Positions 10,775-22,446 of a stretch of DNA of 64,000 nt are shown here, piece by piece; the stretch's first letter is position 1; each line of letters begins with the position of its first letter. The stretch is taken from positions 148,874,035 to 148,938,034 of the forward strand of contig OZ005648.1 of NCBI GenBank assembly GCA_963930645.1. Direction: 5' to 3'. The notes beneath the pieces are model-generated. The model searched no databases, was not told the DNA's origin, and worked only from the letters and a program-made list of their open reading frames with translations. A program made the position numbers and the translations under genes. The DNA is from Salticus scenicus (taxonomy: Eukaryota > Arthropoda > Arachnida > Araneae > Salticidae).

Positions 10775-10965
10775 AGTTTTGGAGATATGATAGCTAGAAG
10801 ATTCCCCACATACACGCATACACACTGACCAATTACTGAAAGCTACTTTTTTGGATTCAGGAGGCCTTCAAATGTGCAAATCAGGTGAAAACTCGACATC
10901 GAATTTTTGAACCGAATCCAATACTTCCATCACCTACGTTAGTAGGGTAGAAGAAATGATAAACC
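10775..10965 (+). repeat. Dispersed repeat 3' module (copy 1)
   Basis: GAGATATGATAGC, an ACACGCATACACACTGACC stretch, GGATTCAGGAGGCCTTCAAA and a TCGAATTTTT word occur in the same order at 27755-27870, 28430-28590 and 42215-42380. This looks like the conserved 3' portion of a dispersed non-coding element. Sequence upstream, 9600-10774, is probably the same or related repeats but I could not delimit it. Confidence 0.65.
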
Positions 10966-11138
10966 AAAAAAAAAAAAAAAAAAAAAAAAGTAAAAAGACT
11001 CTATTACATTACTTCTTTAGTTAGTGCCATTTTATTTTGTTTAATTAAAGTTTTATATTAATATAAAGCATTTTTAATTTTTGTCATTTTGAGAGATTTT
11101 AAAATAATTATTATGTATTGAAGGCACATGAGGTAATA

Positions 11139-12673
11139 CACTATTTAGCAATATGTATTCGGACGCTTTCGAATTTAAACGTTTTGTCAAATAACTAGAA
11201 AAGTTCTTTAGCAATCATCTTGGAAATTTGGTAGTGTTATACATCATATGTTGCAGCAAAAGTTGTGTCCTAAAAGGGAGAAGTGGAGCCAGTAAAAAAT
11301 TACAGAAAAATCAAAATGTTTCGGATCACCCTGTAAAAAGTAACGTATTAAATGCCGTTTGGCTGAAGATTACAATTTTGAGGATTGATCTAATTATCTG
11401 TATCAACTTTTATCAGGCTGCCACATACATTCGTGGAGATATAACTGTTTCTTTAAATAAATGAAAAAGAAAAAAAAAAGTCACTTTCTTGAATATAACA
11501 CACGAGTTATTGGATCCAGCACAAAGCCATTTTCAGTAAACTTGGCATACTATATGAGACAGAGCATACTGCAATTAGAATACAAAAATGTTAAATATCT
11601 TAAGAAATATGAATATTTTTTTCTAAATAATTTTTAACTACGCATGCGAAAGCTTTAAAAAAATGTATTTGCATAGTTTAAAAGCCAAAGGTTTACTACT
11701 TTTACAAAAACTCCAACAAAATATCATGTAAATTAAAAAAGTTATCAGTTATAAAATGAACAGAATTCTGTTCTTCTTCGAGAAAAGGAGAATAATAGAG
11801 GGTTTTATCAATAATTATTGATAATCAGCGAACACTGTAATACCATTGTGTGTGTTGGTGTTGGTGTTTGGGAATAAGACCGATTGAACTGCACTTGGAT
11901 CCTAGGCCTGAGGAGGAGTACCTTCCATTGAGGTCTTTCTAAGGGGTTCTAGCCCATATTTACGCAAGCTTCGGAGAAAACTACGGAAAACTCCGAACGG
12001 CTAAGCCGACGAGCGTGACCTGTGATCGAACCCTGCATCTCGCGTCTACAAGCCTTAAGCGTAATACTGCTCGGCCATGGTAGGCGTATTACCATTGGGA
12101 TTGATTGAATTAAAGTAAAATGTGAATAAAATCGCTTGTGGTTTAGCTTTTATTTTGAGAGAACTGAAATTCTGTTCATTCTATCTGTCTAGTATAAATG
12201 CTAAAATTTCGTAAGATATTTAACATTTTTTTGCATTCTGATTGCAGTATGCAGTGCCCAATGTAATTTGTCAAGTTTTCTAAAAATGTACTCGATCTAA
12301 TACCCTATGTGTTACTTTTTAAAAAGTAGAACTTTTTTAGCATTGTTAAAAAAAAAAAAAAAAAAGTTATATTTCCGTGAATATGGTAACCTCATAAAAA
12401 ATTATACAGATAATGAGCAAAATTCTCATAATCCCATGCTACAGACAAAATGCATTTAAAGCATTACTTTTTACAGGGTGATCCAGAACATTTTGACTTT
12501 TTTTTTTTTACTGTTCTCCATTTCCTTTTGAGGACACGACTTTTGCTGAAATATATCAAATATAACATGTTCTTTACACTACCAAAGTTTCACGACGATT
12601 CCTAAAGAGCTTTTTAGATATTTGACAAAGCGTCTAAATTCGAAAGTGTCCAAATACTTATTGGTAGATAGTG
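11139..12673. mobile_element. Large Tc1-type inverted-repeat element split by a SINE
   Basis: Left end TA|CACTATTTAGCAATATGTAT and right end ATACTTATTGGTAGATAGTG|TA are complementary with TA on both sides. The arms (about 11139-11790 and 12160-12673) are diverged reverse complements: GGATCACCCTGTAAAAAGTA pairs with TACTTTTTACAGGGTGATCC and AAAATGTTAAATATCTTA pairs with its complement near 12215. The centre holds a SINE. No transposase was found. Non-autonomous, old, TA-target element. Confidence 0.85.
11846..12090 (-). mobile_element. tRNA-derived SINE, family 2, inserted in the centre of an inverted-repeat element
   Basis: Minus strand carries the B-box-like GGTTCGATCACAGG, then the diagnostic core (TTCGGAGTTTTCCGTAGTTT, TCTCCGAAGCTTGCGTAAAT, CTTAGAAAGACCTC) and an (ACCAAC)n tail at 11846-11860. 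The same core recurs at least a dozen times in this window. Confidence 0.85.
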
Positions 12674-13473
12674 TATACCCATCACACCGTTGAATTTTTA
12701 TGCCGTTAATAGTGTTGCCACGCATATAAAAAGAAGTAGAGAATTTATGCAGCATAATTTTTTAAGTAAATATTATGTCTTTGCAAAATGTGGACTTACA
12801 ACACCAGTTACAAAGTCATTATATTTGTAATTTCATTAATTGCGAAAATTTATGTTGAAAAAATAATAAAATTTTTCAAGCCTTTTTTTTTTTTTTTTTT
12901 TTTTTTGAGGGAGGAGAGGCTGCTTTTAAATTATATGCTCATAACAGATTGCGTTTATTGTTTTCATTAACTAACATTTTTGTAAAAAATGGATTTACGC
13001 CACTTTCAAAGAAACGGCTCATAGTATAATATACAAGTTATACGAATAATGCTTGCTATGCAAATTGTCTAGCTTTCCATTTCAGTGATTCCTTGTAATT
13101 CATTTTTTTTTTTTTTTCGTTTCGTTAGTGTATCTTTTAATATCCTCCGTCATAAAATATAAGTACTGTAAAATAACCCCCTAATATTCACAAATAAAGG
13201 GCATTCTTCAATAGAGGATGTTTTTTCTTACTAACTTTGTTTACTTTCTTAACTACTCAGTCTAATGAGAAATAAGAATAACACTGAATTCAGTCAGATG
13301 TAAGAAATCGTTTCCAAATCTATAAGAGACTTGTCTTTCAAATTTATTTTATTTTGTTTCAGCAGATGACCAATAATCGTAATAATCCTATAGCGATAGA
13401 AGTATTTGAAATAAAAGTGACAAAAAAAAAAAAAAAAAAGTGTACTCCAATTAACATATTTACTTTGTTAAAA
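12674..13473. other. AT-rich sequence, no gene seen
   Basis: Poly(T) runs near 12884-12906 and 13104-13119 and a poly(A) run near 13423; nothing else recognised. Confidence 0.55.
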
Positions 13474-13680
13474 CCATACTTATCAACATACTAATTTATA
13501 TTCCGTAGTATTGTTACCCTCGCCTTCTTATTCACACCAAAATCTTTTTAGAGTATTTTTCTTCTTATTTAATCGTACTTGCATTTGGAGAATATTTCTT
13601 TTAAAATTTACTGGTGTGAAAAAAAGGACGGGACTAACAACACTACGGAATAGTAATTAGGATGTTGGCAAGTATGTAAA
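13474..13680. mobile_element. About 205-bp hairpin MITE
   Basis: Left arm 13474-13541 (CATACTTATCAACATACTAA, then TTCCGTAGTATTGTTA, then TTCACACCA) pairs with right arm 13612-13680 (TGGTGTGAA, TAACAACACTACGGAA, TAGGATGTTGGCAAGTATG). The loop is about 70 bases. No coding capacity. Confidence 0.85.
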
Positions 13681-14383
13681 ACCTATGAAACATTATATTA
13701 GATAAATCAAATCTCATTTTCACAACACTAATAAATTTAGTTAATCATTTTTGGAATAACTCGAATTTTTCTTATTTAATTAACATAAAAAAGACTTCGT
13801 AGTAATCTTCGTAAACTATAGAATAAAAGTATATTTCATGTCAAAACCAATTACAATATAATTTTATATATTAGGATTTTCGAATTTTGCGTTAAATGAA
13901 GATGTATCCAAGCAATTCCATAAAAATAACAATTATATTTAATAAATACGATTGTTATTATTTAACTCATAAACACTTTATAAACTGGGGTTTCTTATTT
14001 TTAAACTCTAAAACCATTTATTAACTATCAAACTATAAACACTATAAGTTCATTAATCAATATCTTTAATCCCACAACACAACTGATTTTTAATTATCCT
14101 CTAATCATGGCCTCTTCGTTCCAGCGATCCACATATGTAGACTTCTATTCTTTGCTTTATAAAATCTAAACCATTTAATATTTCTACATTTTGACTAAAC
14201 TACTAAATAGATGAATGAATTGGCCTTAAAAAAAAATACCAATACACGGCAGCATAAAACTAAGTTCTTTTTTGAAAAATAATCTTATTTTATCTAATTT
14301 TGCAAAACGGCTTCAAAACAGAGTGTCGGAAAAATGTATGTAACTTTTATAATTATTAAACTTACTTATACACTTTACAGAGT

Positions 14384-14443
14384 ATATATATATATATATA
14401 TATTTATTTATTTATTTATACATATATATATATTTATTTATTT

Positions 14444-14482
<39 letters not shown>
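14384..14482. repeat. (AT)n / (ATTT)n microsatellite cluster
   Basis: Long TATATA tracts interspersed with TTTATTTATTTAT. Confidence 0.95.
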
Positions 14483-14486
<4 letters not shown>

Positions 14487-14648
14487 ACATAGATTAACTT
14501 ATAGCCTCCTATTTCAAATTGTGCTATATTTAGGCAGATTTGAGTGATTTAGTAATTTGGAATTTAGTTGTTTAAAGTCCATGCACGTGCACCCTACATT
14601 ACTAGCCCGATAAATAATCAATTTCAGAAAAATTCATTTTTATCTAAT

Positions 14649-15682
14649 AGGAGAAACTAGGGAGACTTGACCCAGTTTTTGGTTTTTAATTTTTCATATA
14701 TTTTGTATCACAGTTGGAGCTGAATAAAAAATATGAGGAAATAGTTTGTTATTTTGTACATACTGTGGCTATAGATAATATCACAGTTCATATTAGAAAT
14801 GGTGCAAAAATAAATAAATACTTAAGTCAGCAAATGGGTCAAGTGTCTCTAAGCCTAGGGAGACTTGAACACCTACTTAGGAAGAATGACCCTCCCCCCC
14901 CCTCATAAAAATGAGAGAACCCATAGGTATTGAAAGAAAAAACACAGGTTTGTAATTTAAACGTTTTCGATTAATATAAATATAATTTAAACGTTTTCTA
15001 GTTCTAAGCCTAAAAGCAGTGGCACTCTATTAAAAAAGAAACCGAAAGATTGCAGAAAATCCAATAAACCAATCAAATATCTCCTAACTGTCTCCATATT
15101 GTGTCATCATAAAAAAGATGAATTAAGTTAACAAGAATTGGTAGTTTCTCGCCATAGGATTTCGCCAAACACAAAGTGAACCTACTGTCTCCGTTTGAAC
15201 TCTTAAATTACACTATTTTAGTTATTCATAAAATAAAAATGCATTAAATGAAACAAAGAACATTAAATTAACCACTGGGTCAAGTCTCCCTAGTTAGCTT
15301 GGGTCAAGTCTCGTTAAGAAGCTTTGCTTTGTTAATCCTAACTTTTTAACAACTTGTATTATAGTTATATAAAACTTCTATAAACAAATCTGTAGCTAAA
15401 AGAGTGACTAATACAAGTATACTTCTGAAATTGACTTACCTCAAAATTGGAAGTTAACAGACTCCAAGATCTTCAAAATTTACTTGAAAGAAGCAGTATC
15501 AATTAACACTAAATTGCAAGAAAACTACGGATAATTCTGGAATGGCTGTTACCTGATAAATGTTGTTGTATGATTGGTCAAGCAGTACAGTCACTGACAT
15601 TTCCCTGAAATTTTCTTTCTTAGAAAAAATCCGCGTGGGTCAAGTCTCCCTATGGGTCAAACCACCATAGTTTCCCCTATAT
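14649..15682. mobile_element. About 1-kb element with GGGTCAAGTCTCCC terminal and internal repeats
   Basis: The left end TAGGAGAAACTAGGGAGACT is the complement of the right end (AAGTCTCCC.. AGTTTCCCCTA). The word GGGTCAAGTCTCCCTA or its complement occurs about six times: near 14660, 14837, 14860, 15277, 15301 and 15637. Some copies are inverted. A 64-codon frame at 14714-14908 is inside the repeat and not convincing. Unclassified DNA element. Confidence 0.7.
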
Positions 15683-15689
15683 AGTGTGA

Positions 15690-16245
15690 ACGATTGGGTC
15701 TAAAAACATTCAGAGGTTATTTATGTTTTTATTATAACTTTGGATGTGAAGGAGTTATGTTAAGAATTCCATAAAAGCAATCTCACAATCTTATAATATT
15801 AAAAAAACCCAATATGACTTAAATAGTTTTCGAAGCCTCTTAATTTTATTCAGCATATTAAGTAAACTAAACTAATTCATCTTTAATTTAATATATTTTA
15901 CTTTAATGAATTGATTTGCAAAGAATATTCCTCATGAATTATTAGAAAAATAACTCTGAAATAGAAACAAATTTCTATCATATATTTTATCGTTATGGGA
16001 ATTCAAATCCATTAAGCGTAAAGCTTTAATCTTTGTTCCTAAACTTGTTCAGATATATGATGTATGTTTGACAAACGGCCGCTGAGACATGTTTGTTCAA
16101 GAAAGCTTAAAGATTTAGTACAAGTTAATGGACAGAATGTTATACAGTATTAAATTAAAATTACATCAGTACTGGAGGCATAAATATTGTTTTGGGGATT
16201 TATATTATTATTATCTTTTGACGATGCAGGATTTTAACTATGAAC

Positions 16246-16290
<45 letters not shown>

Positions 16291-16690
16291 CTATTTTATT
16301 TCAGGATAGAAAGAAATTTTAAGACAAAAAAAAAGTTATTTTGTAAGAAAATCAATTTAGTCAACAACAGTTAATTTCTGTTTAACATATAGTTAATCAT
16401 CAGATATGTTGCATGAAAAAATATAAAACTGAGATAATTTGTTGGTAGAGGAAGCTATGACTTCGTTAGAAGTCGACTGAACCGAGAATTCCAGGCCACT
16501 TACATTTTTCCTATATTTGACTTTTCCTCAAAATTTTTGCCTGTGTATTCACGTCGTCGACTTGTTTCCCGATGAAAATGAATTCAAATATTCAACACTT
16601 GGAAACCCGTGAGAAAATTTCGCTTACAATTTCTCTTCTTATTTACCTTTAAAATTTAAAATTCATAAATGTTATTCAAATTTCAACCCC
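15690..16690. other. AT-rich sequence with (AT)n at 16248-16290, no gene seen
   Basis: A dinucleotide microsatellite is the only recognisable feature. Confidence 0.6.
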
Positions 16691-16725
16691 AATTTAAATT
16701 TTAATTCATCAAAAGTCAAATTATT

Positions 16726-17372
16726 ATTAGAACAAACGAGATAAATAAAGTAGAGTACTGATTCAATGGATAAAGGATTAGCTTTCCGTGGTTCAACATG
16801 AACCACGTGATATGATCCATTAGATTACTATGTTTGGCCCTTTATCGCTATTTTGGCATTTAAAATTTCAATTTGGCAAATTATCATTATTCTTAGGTAA
16901 CACGAGTCTTATAACCGAAATAAATTGTTTTTAAATAATTTTTCAGATATTTCATATTATATTAAGTGATAAAATACTTTTTTTTCTCATTATTTCCAAA
17001 CGAATTTTAAAAGTGTTTATAAAGGAAAGTAAAACTTTTAAAAGAGCTAAATTTAAAAGTAAATAATAATTCCTCAACCATTTTTCAATATTTTGTCGGT
17101 TAAATTTAGACTACACGAAATAAAAGATAAGTAAAATAAAAATTTAAATGATTTAGAATAAAAAAATAGTAAAGTACATAAGGAAACAAAAACGTTGTGA
17201 TTTTCGCCAAGTACAATCTCCAAACCGTTGCCATAGAAATTTATTGAAAATAAGCTGTTACAAAGGGAACCAAAGCATAGAGGGTTCAGGGTTCATGCCA
17301 TATGACTCATGTAGGACCATGTTGGGGTTGCCATTTATCACTCTACTTTATTTACCTCGTTGATTAGAACCA
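16726..17372. repeat. Possible weak inverted-repeat element
   Basis: ACGAGATAAATAAAGTAGAG at about 16737 pairs imperfectly with CTCTACTTTATTTACCTCGT at about 17341; inward sequence is only weakly complementary. A separate short perfect hairpin CGTGGTTCA-ACA-TGAACCACG lies at 16787-16807. Confidence 0.35.
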
Positions 17373-17985
17373 AATTATAATGTGCTATTATGAAACCAAA
17401 ATCCTTTAAAGAAAGTTTTCCAAATAAAATTCATGTCTGCTGCTCCAGTTCTCATACTTTCCAGTTAGTGCAGCTTTAGTATAAGACACCCATGTCGATT
17501 TTTAAACTTTCACGTCCTGTTGGTGATTTATTTATTAGCATACCTTTATTTAATATTTGGATGCCTTTTTATTTATTTTTATTTATTTATTTTTGCATAA
17601 TTTTGTATTTAAAAAAATTAGTATAAGTACCTATCTTGATTAAACATTTTACTATTGCACGTTTCAAGTAACTTATGGCAATAGTTCAGTTTAGTTTATA
17701 TCTTTAATGTATTGCTAGGTTTAAAAGGACGCATGCGAAGATTATAAAAATGCATTTTTTAAAAATATACGCTTTTTCTATAAAATAATCTCATCAGATA
17801 AATATCATCATTTTTCTTATTAGGTCATTGAACTGAATCCATGTGTTTAAATATTACAAATGTACAAATATATATATATATTTTTATCCTCGCGTATTTT
17901 ATTAATTATTTTACTATCGTATGGTTTGGCAAAATTTAATTGTAACTGGTCTACGTTTGTCGTAGAAACAATTAAGAAATTCTAA

Positions 17986-18090
17986 TTTTAAATGCTGTAG
18001 TTGTAAAAACTCAACAAGATAAAGAATTTTTCCAGACTTCTTGTGCACTACAATGTGGTTTTGAGAAATTTGATAAACATTTCGCTGTGA
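17986..18090 (+). repeat. Direct repeat copy left of the Tc1 element
   Basis: TTTTAAATGCTGTAGTTGTA through GATAAAGAATTTTTCCAGAC is repeated, about 80% alike by eye, at 19780-19890 on the other side of the Tc1-like element. Confidence 0.75.
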
Positions 18091-18206
18091 ATAACTGGTT
18101 TCGAGGAAACTTTTGTCGTCTACATGGCAGCTGTCTGGCTGTCATGGTACGAAGGAGTTCGAAGTTGTACAAGTAGCAGCGACTGAAATACGGAATGCTT
18201 TTTCCA

Positions 18207-19501
18207 GTCATTTGCAAAAGTTTAAGACCAGTAGCTGATTTTCAGTATTTTAACACACTGTATCATTTGCGCAGATTATATCGTCATCTCATATGCTGAT
18301 TGCATCAGACGCATTCTACTCCTATAAATAAAGTTGGCCAGCACGTTTATCGCCAGTTCTTTATTGGATTTTGGCGTAGAAAGTGCTGTTGTGTAATTAT
18401 TGTAATGTGTAAAAACCTTCACTTATTGTTGCAAAAAGGTCAGAAATATTAACACTGCATAAAATTGGATTTTCTGAACTTCAAATAAGTTTGACGGTAA
18501 ATGTGAGCAAGACAGCTGTGGATCAAGTTATTAGTAGATTTTAAATTTCGGGAAAATTTGTGGACCTTAAGAGAAGTGGTCGCCCTAGAAAAACGAGTGC
18601 ACGTGATGATCACGTGATAAGAAGGATGGTCGTATGAGATACAAGAACCTCCTGGAATACGATTAGACATTCTCTGGCTGCAAAAGGCACCAACGTCAGT
18701 TTGAGTACTATTTCAAGACGCTTGGCCAAATATTTTGATTTATTATCCCATAAATTTGAGAGGTAACCTCGACTTACTCCAAGTATGGAAAAGAAACGAC
18801 TGACTTTCGCAAGGCAATATCAGAATTGGACAGTGATGAGTGCAGCAATTTTCTGCACTGCTACAAGTGTTCGCTGCCCAAAGAGAAAAAAATATAATGA
18901 GAGATATATGATTCACACTCTGTAACATCCTCCAAGCAAATGATATGGGATGCAATGTCTGTGTCCGGTACTGCTACTCTGTGTTTTGTGCCACCTAAAA
19001 CCACTATGAATGGAAAGCGGTACCTTAATTTATTACATGAGAAGTTAAAGCTTCACATGCGTGTTCATAAATGCTCCATTTTCATGCATGATGGGGCTCC
19101 GTGACACAGAACGAAGATTGTCAGGAAATATCTGAGGGCACAGAAAATCAAAGTGCTTGACTGGTCAGATAACAGTCCAGATTTGTACCCCTGTGGTGTA
19201 TTGTGAAAAATAAAGGCCCGGAAAAGCAACCATCCACTTCTACGGCACTTGTTGAAGCAATAAGCATGTCTGGTGCACAGACATTTCTAAAGCTTACACT
19301 AGTCTCTTTTTATAGTATGCTTAATAGGATTGCACAAGTAATTAAGAACAAAGGCGGTCCTACAAAATAACGACTTTAATTGCAGTAAATAACCATGTAC
19401 AGTCAATTTTGTTCTTTTATACGTAAAATATGTATGTTATTTTTGCGGAATTTCATTAAATCTGAATTTTCTGTGTGTGTTCTTAAACTTTTTCAAATGA
19501 C
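18207..19501 (+). mobile_element. Tc1-like transposon, 1.3 kb, inactive
   Basis: The left end GTCATTTGCAAAAGTTTAAG matches the complement of the right end (CTTAAACTTTTTCAAATGAC). The right flank is TA at 19502-19503; the left flank is CA at 18205-18206, possibly a decayed TA. Length 1295 bases is typical of Tc1 elements. It holds a plus-strand transposase pseudogene. Confidence 0.88.
18401..19370 (+). pseudogene. Tc1-like DDE transposase pseudogene
   Basis: In three plus-strand frames one can read the Tc1 transposase order. First comes an N-terminal helix-turn-helix region near 18465-18545 (LQISLTVNVSKTAVDQVISR) and a basic linker with GRPRKTS near 18581. Then a central domain has a KRYLNLL-like stretch, followed by FMHDGAP near 19083, which holds the second catalytic aspartate, and WSDNSPDLYP near 19163. 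The family catalyses cut-and-paste transposition with a DD34E triad. The segment that should carry the final glutamate, just after DNSPDLYP, is missing: the text jumps to CGVL and a stop. Several frameshifts and stops (for example TGA after DGAP) confirm that it is dead. Confidence 0.88.
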
Positions 19502-19779
19502 TAAATGGTGAACGAGAAAAACTCCACACGCCTAGAAATGACTACATGCATTCGTACCGTTATAGCTTCACCTAAAGCACAACCTAAAGATCTCTTGATC
19601 GGCCCTGTAATTAATTTTTTTATCTGTTTTTTTTTTTTTCAGGCAAAATCTACCAATTTCGTAGTAGTGAATTTTTAAGGGGTAAAAAAAAAAACAAGTA
19701 CCTATTGATTGTTAGTGTTGTGTTGTGTAGTTCAGGCGGACGGTAATAACAATATTGTCTGTCAAGGGAAAAAAAATCA

Positions 19780-19890
19780 GAAGTTCTTGTTTTAAATGCC
19801 GGAGGTGCAAAAGGTCATCTAGATAAAGAACTTTTCCAGATTGCTTATGCAGTGCAAAGTGGTTTTTAGAAAACTGATAAAAATTACGCT
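19780..19890 (+). repeat. Direct repeat copy right of the Tc1 element
   Basis: TTTTAAATGCCGGAGGTGCA through GATAAAGAACTTTTCCAGAT mirrors 17986-18090. The two copies lie about 220 bases left and 280 bases right of the transposon, so they are not its target duplication. Confidence 0.75.
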
Positions 19891-20056
19891 ATCGATAAAA
19901 ACATTATCGGACATGTAGCCAGAAAAAATTAAGAAAAAGCTTGTGTTAAACCTTTAATGGGCAGCGTCCTTGCCGCGAGGTTGCATCTACTATTTCACAT
20001 CTACAAAAATTCATCCTAGAAATTTTAAAGAATATTTTACTTTTAAAACTTTGCGA

Positions 20057-20063
20057 GAAATTG

Positions 20064-20102
<39 letters not shown>
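20057..20102. repeat. Poly(T) run
   Basis: One of the longest homopolymers in the window, about 36 T. Confidence 0.95.
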
Positions 20103-20104
<2 letters not shown>

Positions 20105-20282
20105 TTTTAAATTTGCCAGTAAATTCTGATGGCTTTTTATTTAAATAAGTGTAATTACCTTGTCTATTAAAATCTTAATGTATTTCTACAGTATTGTCAT
20201 TTCTAAAAGCGCATGTATATATTTTTTAATTTATTTAATCAAAATTATTAACATACACAATAATATAAAACCTTCTCTTGTT

Positions 20283-20712
20283 AAGATGGGTTACATTCGT
20301 CTTAGCCCGAATGTAGCAAGCTCGTCTTTCTCCTAACGGTACTATTGAATATAATGTGCCATGAATAGTATGGAAGAACTTCAGTATATCCCCACAACGA
20401 TATTTGGCGATTTTTTGTTGGCGATTATGGCTAAATCATAAATCTAAAAATCATAAATCATAAATGATAAATGATAAAATCATAATCTAAATCATAAATC
20501 ATAAAACATAAAATCATAAATCCAAAATAAACTGCTGTATTATATCGCAAACAGTCCAGAACGACATCGTTATCGTTCAAAACGGCGCCAAAGAAAAATC
20601 GCCAAATTTAGCGGTAGGGATATACTGGAGTTATACCAACGGTAATTTACAAATAAGCGATTATATGAATGTATGTAAAATCAAACTTCGACGTAACCCG
20701 ACTTCCCTCTTC
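20283..20712. mobile_element. Hairpin element with ATCATAAAT minisatellite in the loop
   Basis: ACTTCAGTATATCCC..TTTGGCGATTTTT at 20387-20432 pairs with the complementary AAAAATCGCCAAATTTAGCG..GGGATATACTGGAGT at about 20594-20633. Outer parts also pair (GGGTTACATTCGTC with the complement near 20690). The loop at 20430-20530 is a minisatellite of AATCATAAAT words. Confidence 0.75.
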
Positions 20713-20719
20713 AAAGTTT

Positions 20720-21995
20720 TGAACAAACAACTACACTGTTATATATGTGCCGAATAATACCATTCTGATTATTCTCATTCCTTCTTGGGCTATTTTCACA
20801 AACATGAGTGTACAAAATTCATTTCGCACATCAGGATTACTATACTTCCTTATTATTTGTATAAGGAAGAGGAAAAAAAAGAAGTTGTATTTTTTAATTA
20901 TGAAGCTGTACTTATACATTCTTTTAATGTCTTATGGATGTTCTACAAAAAATATGTGGACAAACATATGAAGCGTACATAATTTGAAGAGAAGCGTATT
21001 ATTATAAACAAACAAGTAGCAGGTATTTTATTTAATATAAAAATAAAAAGAAGTTATCGCCCTTAAAAGTGAAGTAGTCTTTCCTGAGTTACTTCTAAAA
21101 CGACCAAATATCTGAATAAAAATTTATTGTTATTAATTATACCTTATAATAAATTAATAACATTATTAATTAAACTGTTTGACAAAAAAGTCTATTATCC
21201 ATTAGAAAACTGTACTATATTTTTTTGATAGAATGATATCCATGTGTGTTTTTTTTTTCTTCAGTAAACTATTATTTTTAAGCTTCAATCCTTTACCTAC
21301 CACCTCGCTACACAAAGGTAAGGAATTAGCCATGGTATGACTTTCGTTAGACTAAAATTCACCATAAAAATTTGCATAATCCAATTAATTTTGTATTTTG
21401 CAAAAACAGTATATTTAATTGCACGTTTAAAAATCATAACTTAAATTTATTCCCAAGACGCGACTGGAAAGAGCTTTGTATTATTTTCAAAATTTCTTCA
21501 CATAATTTCATCTATGCTGCAAAAGATCTAACTAGGGTAAGCTGTACATTATTCGAAAGCAAATTATCCCCATTGCAGATTACACGCGGTATTCTTTGGC
21601 CTTACTGATCGACGATAAATTTTGCTATATATTTAAAAAATTAGAATAAGTTATACATTTGTACTTATACCTAAACTTTAGAAGGAAAAAAAAAAAGAGG
21701 AAATAACATTTTAGATGTCATTTAAAAAGTCTATATTAGTAAACTCCCAGAGAAAGGTTTTATCAAATGTAGAAAATATGTTGTTAGATTTTATCAAATG
21801 TGGAAAATACGTTGTTAGTGTGTGTAAAAAAAGAAAAAACTTCTTATAAATTGTCTAATTTAGCGAAATCTGTTCCCAGAGGAGATAATGTCTATGGAGA
21901 TTGCATCGTTTTGGTGATTAAGTTTTCGACATCTTACTTATGAACAAATTGTAGGCAGAACATTAGGTATAGCTTTGAAAAAAGTGGGGAGGAAG
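20720..21995. other. AT-rich sequence, no gene seen
   Basis: Several short overlapping frames occur on both strands at 20730-20980, but they overlap each other in conflicting frames and carry no domain. No element ends found. Confidence 0.5.
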
Positions 21996-21999
21996 AAAA

Positions 22000-22413
22000 C
22001 AAGATCGAAAAATCATGCGGTACGCATTGATTATTAACGTTTTCCAAATGTAAGTAATTGTTGTATCGTATAACTTTTAATGCACTTTGCCTACGTAATC
22101 ACGGTCAGACATTAGTTCTGAAAGGCATATAGATAAACTAATTGCATTCCTACTCATTCTTAAAAATTGATAGATAGTGCTAAAAATGATTGACACAAAA
22201 GAAAATGTAGCCCTTATATTCTATTTGCAGCCGTTAATGTTACTGAATATTTTCGTGTAGCTCTGTAAATCTGAAGGTTAACAAGATCATACTCTATACA
22301 AAATATTATTTTAGCCTATTAACAATAAATGTCATTTTCTTTATGATTTTAACAATATAAATTTCCATAAATGTAATTTATAAAAATCTCTGTCCTAAAA
22401 TAAAATGCATTGG

Positions 22414-22446
<33 letters not shown>

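Noticed and set aside
20731..20982. Overlapping frames on both strands
   Set aside because: Three frames conflict over the same bases with no domain or codon bias to choose between them.
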